Shown here: positions 22,073 through 24,961 of the stretch, piece after piece | Numbering within the stretch: the stretch's first letter is position 1 | Layout of the letters: each line of letters opens with the position of its first letter | Source: JAVEVF01 sp034005175 | GTDB lineage: Bacteria; Actinomycetota; Coriobacteriia; Anaerosomatales; SLCP01 | Direction of reading: 5' to 3' | Length of the DNA: 24,961 bases | Assembly: GCA_034005175.1 (NCBI GenBank) | Contig: JAVEVF010000016.1 | Location: 1 to 24,961 of the forward strand | The notes under the pieces: generated by a model | Databases searched by the model: none | Told to the model about the DNA's origin: nothing | The model's input: the letters and a program-made list of their open reading frames with translations, nothing else | Position numbers and translations under genes: made by a program

Positions 22073-22701
22073 TGGGGATGAGGTTCACTCACGTCCTGCG
22101 CCCGACGGTGGGAAGGCTCCTCCTCGCCATATACCGCACCCGTATCATCGGCATCGAGCACGTTCCAGAGGGAGGCGCTATCCTCGCTGGTAATCACGTG
22201 TCATATCTCGATCCCGTTCTCTTATGGAGCGCTTCACCTCGGCCCGTTCACTTCATGGCCAAGTCAGAACTCTGGCATAACCGGGCGTTTGGCATGATGC
22301 TGAACAGCGTTCTTGCCTTTCCGGTACGAAGGGGGGGTGCTGATCGCACCGCTCTTACTCATGCTGGCGAAGTCTTGCGCGACGGGGGGTTAGTTGGCAT
22401 CTTCCCCGAGGGCACGCGTCATCGGGCGGATAGTGAGGAGTTGGGCGAGGCCAACGAGGGTGTGGCATTCATCGCGCTTCGAGCTGATGTTCCCGTGGTG
22501 CCGGTGGGGATCGAAGGCACTCAGAAGGCACTTCCGCGCGGGGCGCGTTTCCCTCGGTTCCCGCGGGTGACTATCGTGTTCGGTGAACCAGTCGATTCAG
22601 CGTGCTGTCCAGACGCCAGCCGAAAGGAACGTGTCAAACGCATGACCGCACTGGTCATGAACCGGATCTCAGATTCTTGCCATCGTGCGAAGGAGTCATG
22701 A
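22072..22701 (+). CDS. plsC: 1-acyl-sn-glycerol-3-phosphate acyltransferase (PlsC family)
   Basis: Membrane-associated acyltransferase expected to make phosphatidic acid from lysophosphatidic acid. The 209-residue product has the catalytic HX4D motif NHVSYLDP (41-48, His42 and Asp47), the middle motif LAFPVRRGGADR (81-92), the glycerophosphate-binding FPEGTRHR (111-118), and VPVVPVGIEGTQ further on, with GEPVD near the end. ATG 22072 shares bases with the cmk stop (TGATG); ATG 22078 is an alternative six bases on. Related cmk-plsC-ispH arrangements are known in other Gram-positive bacteria. The exact acyl substrate cannot be told. Confidence 0.92.
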   Translation: MGMRFTHVLRPTVGRLLLAIYRTRIIGIEHVPEGGAILAGNHVSYLDPVLLWSASPRPVHFMAKSELWHNRAFGMMLNSVLAFPVRRGGADRTALTHAGEVLRDGGLVGIFPEGTRHRADSEELGEANEGVAFIALRADVPVVPVGIEGTQKALPRGARFPRFPRVTIVFGEPVDSACCPDASRKERVKRMTALVMNRISDSCHRAKES

Positions 22702-23534
22702 TGCAGATACGGGTGGCCCGTCATGCAGGCGTATGTTATGGAGTGGAGCGCGCGCTCGAGCTTGCCGAGGAGGCAGCCGTGCGTGGGGGAAGCGTGAAGA
22801 CACTCGGCCCGCTCATCCATAACCCCCAGGCTGTTGCAGCGCTCAAAGAGCGGGGCGTGGAAGTGGCGGTATGTCTTGACGAGGCGGACGAGGGGACCCT
22901 CGTGATTCGTTCGCACGGAGTCGATCCCGCCATCATCGAGCAAGCGCGTGACAAGGGGCTCGACGTCGTCGATGCCACCTGTCCTTTTGTGAGCAAGGCG
23001 CATGATGCAGCTCGTGAGCTGAAGGCGGCCGGTTATGCAGTGGTGATCGTTGGTGAGGCAGAGCACCCTGAGGTCGAAGGCATCGCAGCGCATGCCAGCG
23101 GCGATGCCATCATCGTGCAAAGCCCCGACGAACTTCCCGAGCGCTTCTCGAATCGCCGTGTCGGTGTCGTGGTGCAGACGACCCAGTCCGCAGATCGGCT
23201 CGCCGCGGTGGTGGCGAACCTCCTCCCGCGTGTGGGAGAGCTACGCGTCTTCAACACCATCTGTTCAGCCACGGCGAAGAGGCAACTCTCCGCCGAAGAG
23301 CTTGCCCGTGAGGTTGATGTGATGGTCGTGGTCGGCGGTCACAACTCCGGCAATACCAGCAGGTTGGCAGAGATCTGTGCACGCGTGAACCCGCAGACCC
23401 ATCATGTGGAGACCGCTGACGAACTCGACCCAGCATGGTTCATTAGCGCCCAGTCGGTAGGGGTGACGGCGGGTGCATCGACGCCTGATGCGCAGATGGC
23501 CGGCGTCATCGAGGCCATCGAGTCGCTGACCTGA
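22701..23534 (+). CDS. ispH: 4-hydroxy-3-methylbut-2-enyl diphosphate reductase
   Basis: Last enzyme of the MEP isoprenoid pathway, a [4Fe-4S] protein producing isopentenyl and dimethylallyl diphosphate. The 277-residue product has the three cluster cysteines Cys12 (GVCYGVERA), Cys94 (DATCPFVSKAHD) and Cys188 (NTICSATAKRQ). Substrate residues His40 (LIHNPQ), His72 (RSHGVD), and His122 with Glu124 (EHPEVEG) are also present, as are GGHNSGNTSRL and GVTAGASTPD. ATG 22701 lies five bases after an AGGAG site; ATG 22698 in the same frame is possible but very close to it. It overlaps the plsC stop. Its presence shows that the organism can use the MEP route. Confidence 0.96.
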   Translation: MQIRVARHAGVCYGVERALELAEEAAVRGGSVKTLGPLIHNPQAVAALKERGVEVAVCLDEADEGTLVIRSHGVDPAIIEQARDKGLDVVDATCPFVSKAHDAARELKAAGYAVVIVGEAEHPEVEGIAAHASGDAIIVQSPDELPERFSNRRVGVVVQTTQSADRLAAVVANLLPRVGELRVFNTICSATAKRQLSAEELAREVDVMVVVGGHNSGNTSRLAEICARVNPQTHHVETADELDPAWFISAQSVGVTAGASTPDAQMAGVIEAIESLT

Positions 23535-23535
23535 C

Positions 23536-24861
23536 GTGAGGCTAAGGCCGTCATACGGGAGCGCTGTCGGGTTCACCGCCGAGGCCGTCATCTCCGAGGT
23601 CGCGGCAGAGAGCCCAGCAGCACGAGCAGGTTTGGCTTCGGGAGACGTCATCGTGAGCACCGAGGGGCAGATGCTGCGCGATGTCATAGACTGGCAGTGG
23701 GAGACCGACGGTCTGCAGATCGATCTCGTGATCGTGCGCGCGGAAGAGGAATTCCCTGTTCGACTGAATCGCGAGCCTGCAGAGTCGTGGGGTATCGTCT
23801 TTAGCGATGTTCTCTTCGATGGCGTGCGCACCTGTGAGAACCGATGTGCGTTTTGTTTCATGGCTCAGCTTCCGCGCGGGCTACGACGATCTCTCTACGT
23901 TCGTGACGACGATTACCGCCTGTCCTTCCTGCAGGGAAATTTCGTGACACTCACCAACGTCACCGATTCCGATATCGACCGCATCATCGAGCAACACCTC
24001 TCACCGTTGTATGTCTCGGTGCATGCAGTGAGCCCCGCTGTGCGCTCTGAACTCGTGTGCGCGCGCGATGACCGTGCGTTGGGTGTCTTCGACCAGCTTG
24101 TCACGGCGGGTATCGAGGTGCATACGCAGGTCGTATTGGTTCCGGGAGTGAACGACGGGGATGAGCTATCCCACACACTGGAATGGCTGGCCGAACGAGA
24201 AGGGGTGCTTTCGGTCGGAGTGGTGCCACTCGGCTTCACACGCCACCAGTCTCGCTATTCGGCCTCGTACGGCGCGTCTGCCTCCGCTGCGGAGGTGCTC
24301 GACCAGATCGAACCCTGGAGACAGGCGTTCAAGGCACAGCATGGGACGTTTTGGGTATATGCGGCAGACGAACTCTATCTCGCGGCAGGTAGGGAAACGC
24401 CGATAGCCGAGGAGTACGACGGGTATCCGCAGTATGAGAACGGCATCGGCCTTGTGCGCGACTTCTCTGACCAGTTTCTGGAGATCACATCTGGCCACAG
24501 CACGGTCTCGCAGACCGAGTCTCCTGCGCGGCCTGCGATCATCACGGGTACGTTGTTCGCACCGGTCCTGCAGGCTTTGCTGGCACGTGCACGCATGCTG
24601 GATCGCGCGCGGGTTCTGGCAGTCGAGAATCAGTACTTCGGTGGCAACGTGTCAGTCTCAGGTTTGCTCACTGGCGCAGACATCATCAGGGAGCTGAAGG
24701 GCATCGGCCCGCCAGCTGTGTGCGTGTTGCCTGACGTCGCGCTCAATGCCGATGGTGTCACGCTTGACGACATGAGCGTTGACATGATGTCTCATGGAGC
24801 GGGCTGTGAGATCCAGGTGGTTAAAGCCGATGCTGAGGGCCTGGTGTCTGCTTTCCTTTAA
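23536..24861 (+). CDS. DUF512 family protein with N-terminal PDZ and radical-SAM-like cysteine motif
   Basis: Conserved protein of unknown function, 441 residues. Residues about 15-80 look like a PDZ domain (AVISEVAAESPAARAGLASGDVIVS in part). Next comes a cysteine cluster, C100-ENR-C104-AF-C107 followed by FMAQLPRGLRRSLYVRDDDYRLSFLQGNFVTLTN. Its CX3CX2C spacing matches the iron-sulphur site of radical SAM enzymes. The middle part (SPLYVSVHAVSPAVR, TQVVLVPGVNDGDEL, VGVVPLGFTRHQ) resembles the radical SAM barrel, and the DUF512 domain is C-terminal with FAPVLQALL and VENQYFGGNVSVSGLLTG. GTG 23536 starts one base after ispH and has only a weak ribosome site, so translation may be coupled. It lies just before der, as in many Gram-positive genomes. 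No substrate is known to me. Confidence 0.88.
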   Translation: MRLRPSYGSAVGFTAEAVISEVAAESPAARAGLASGDVIVSTEGQMLRDVIDWQWETDGLQIDLVIVRAEEEFPVRLNREPAESWGIVFSDVLFDGVRTCENRCAFCFMAQLPRGLRRSLYVRDDDYRLSFLQGNFVTLTNVTDSDIDRIIEQHLSPLYVSVHAVSPAVRSELVCARDDRALGVFDQLVTAGIEVHTQVVLVPGVNDGDELSHTLEWLAEREGVLSVGVVPLGFTRHQSRYSASYGASASAAEVLDQIEPWRQAFKAQHGTFWVYAADELYLAAGRETPIAEEYDGYPQYENGIGLVRDFSDQFLEITSGHSTVSQTESPARPAIITGTLFAPVLQALLARARMLDRARVLAVENQYFGGNVSVSGLLTGADIIRELKGIGPPAVCVLPDVALNADGVTLDDMSVDMMSHGAGCEIQVVKADAEGLVSAFL

Positions 24862-24916
24862 GGCCGCGGGACCTGGCACGAACATACTGCTCTCTGACCA
24901 ACTATCTGGGGCTGTC

Positions 24917-24961
24917 ATGGCACTCCCTATCGTCGCGGTGGTCGGCCGTCCGAATGTAGGC
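24917..24961 (+). CDS. der: GTPase Der (EngA), first 15 codons only
   Basis: The window ends inside this gene. The visible residues MALPIVAVVGRPNVG match the start of Der, a double-GTPase needed for 50S subunit assembly; GRPNVG is the beginning of the first G1 loop. ATG 24917 follows TGGGG at a usable distance. The 55 bases between it and the DUF512 gene hold no recognised signal. A DUF512 gene immediately before der is a conserved pairing, which supports the call although little sequence is seen; another Era-like GTPase is the alternative. Confidence 0.82.
   Translation, partial: MALPIVAVVGRPNVG

Noticed and set aside
1..24961. Mobile elements, CRISPR arrays, toxin-antitoxin or defence genes
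   Set aside because: Both strands were read for transposase, integrase and nuclease motifs, regular repeat-spacer patterns and tRNA-like ends; none was seen.

Overview
The window is a dense, GC-rich stretch of bacterial chromosome that reads as housekeeping. The gene order ftsZ, pgeF, yggS, sepF, proC, yggT, divIVA, followed later by a dksA/traR-type gene, lspA and rluD, is the classical Gram-positive 'downstream of ftsZ' cluster in its actinobacterial form. SepF and DivIVA, many GTG starts, an isoleucine T-box before ileS and GC-rich codons fit a member of the Actinomycetota. My inference is a deep-branching or Coriobacteriia-like lineage rather than Streptomyces or Mycobacterium; a phylogeny would be needed to place it. 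I see no tRNA, rRNA, CRISPR array, transposase or prophage gene.

Layout. (1) 177-1253: ftsZ, closed by a perfect hairpin that also ends a convergent gene, 1378-2298 (-), for a DUF4013-like membrane protein. (2) 2377-11098: a run of twelve co-directional genes, pgeF, pstS, pstC, pstA, pstB, phoU, yggS, sepF, proC, yggT, divIVA and a DUF167/YggU gene. A complete phosphate uptake system plus phoU sits between pgeF and yggS. Most junctions are short or overlapping, so much of this could be one operon. A weak promoter candidate lies before phoU. (3) 11121-14288: promoter, isoleucine T-box leader with its terminator, and ileS. (4) 14301-16349: a large imperfect hairpin over a probable promoter, then dksA/traR-like, lspA and rluD. 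(5) 16350-16703: about 350 bases with no recognised gene, ending in a good promoter. (6) 16704-24961: hisC-type aminotransferase, aroF (DAHP synthase), tyrA, aroA, cmk, plsC, ispH, a DUF512 radical-SAM-like protein, and the first codons of der, mostly abutting or overlapping.

How the genes work together. FtsZ, SepF and DivIVA (with YggT) form the Z-ring and polar growth group. YggS and ProC link to PLP and proline metabolism. PstSCAB with PhoU imports phosphate and reports on it. AroF, AroA, TyrA and the aminotransferase give entry into the shikimate pathway and the tyrosine branch. Cmk, PlsC and IspH serve nucleotide, phospholipid and isoprenoid synthesis. LspA matures lipoproteins, of which PstS is one encoded here.

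I found no convincing novel multi-gene system. The observations most worth checking are regulatory: the hairpin and promoter overlap before dksA, the unexplained leader of hisC together with hisC's odd codon use, the probable leaderless start of pgeF, and the pst operon embedded in the division cluster.
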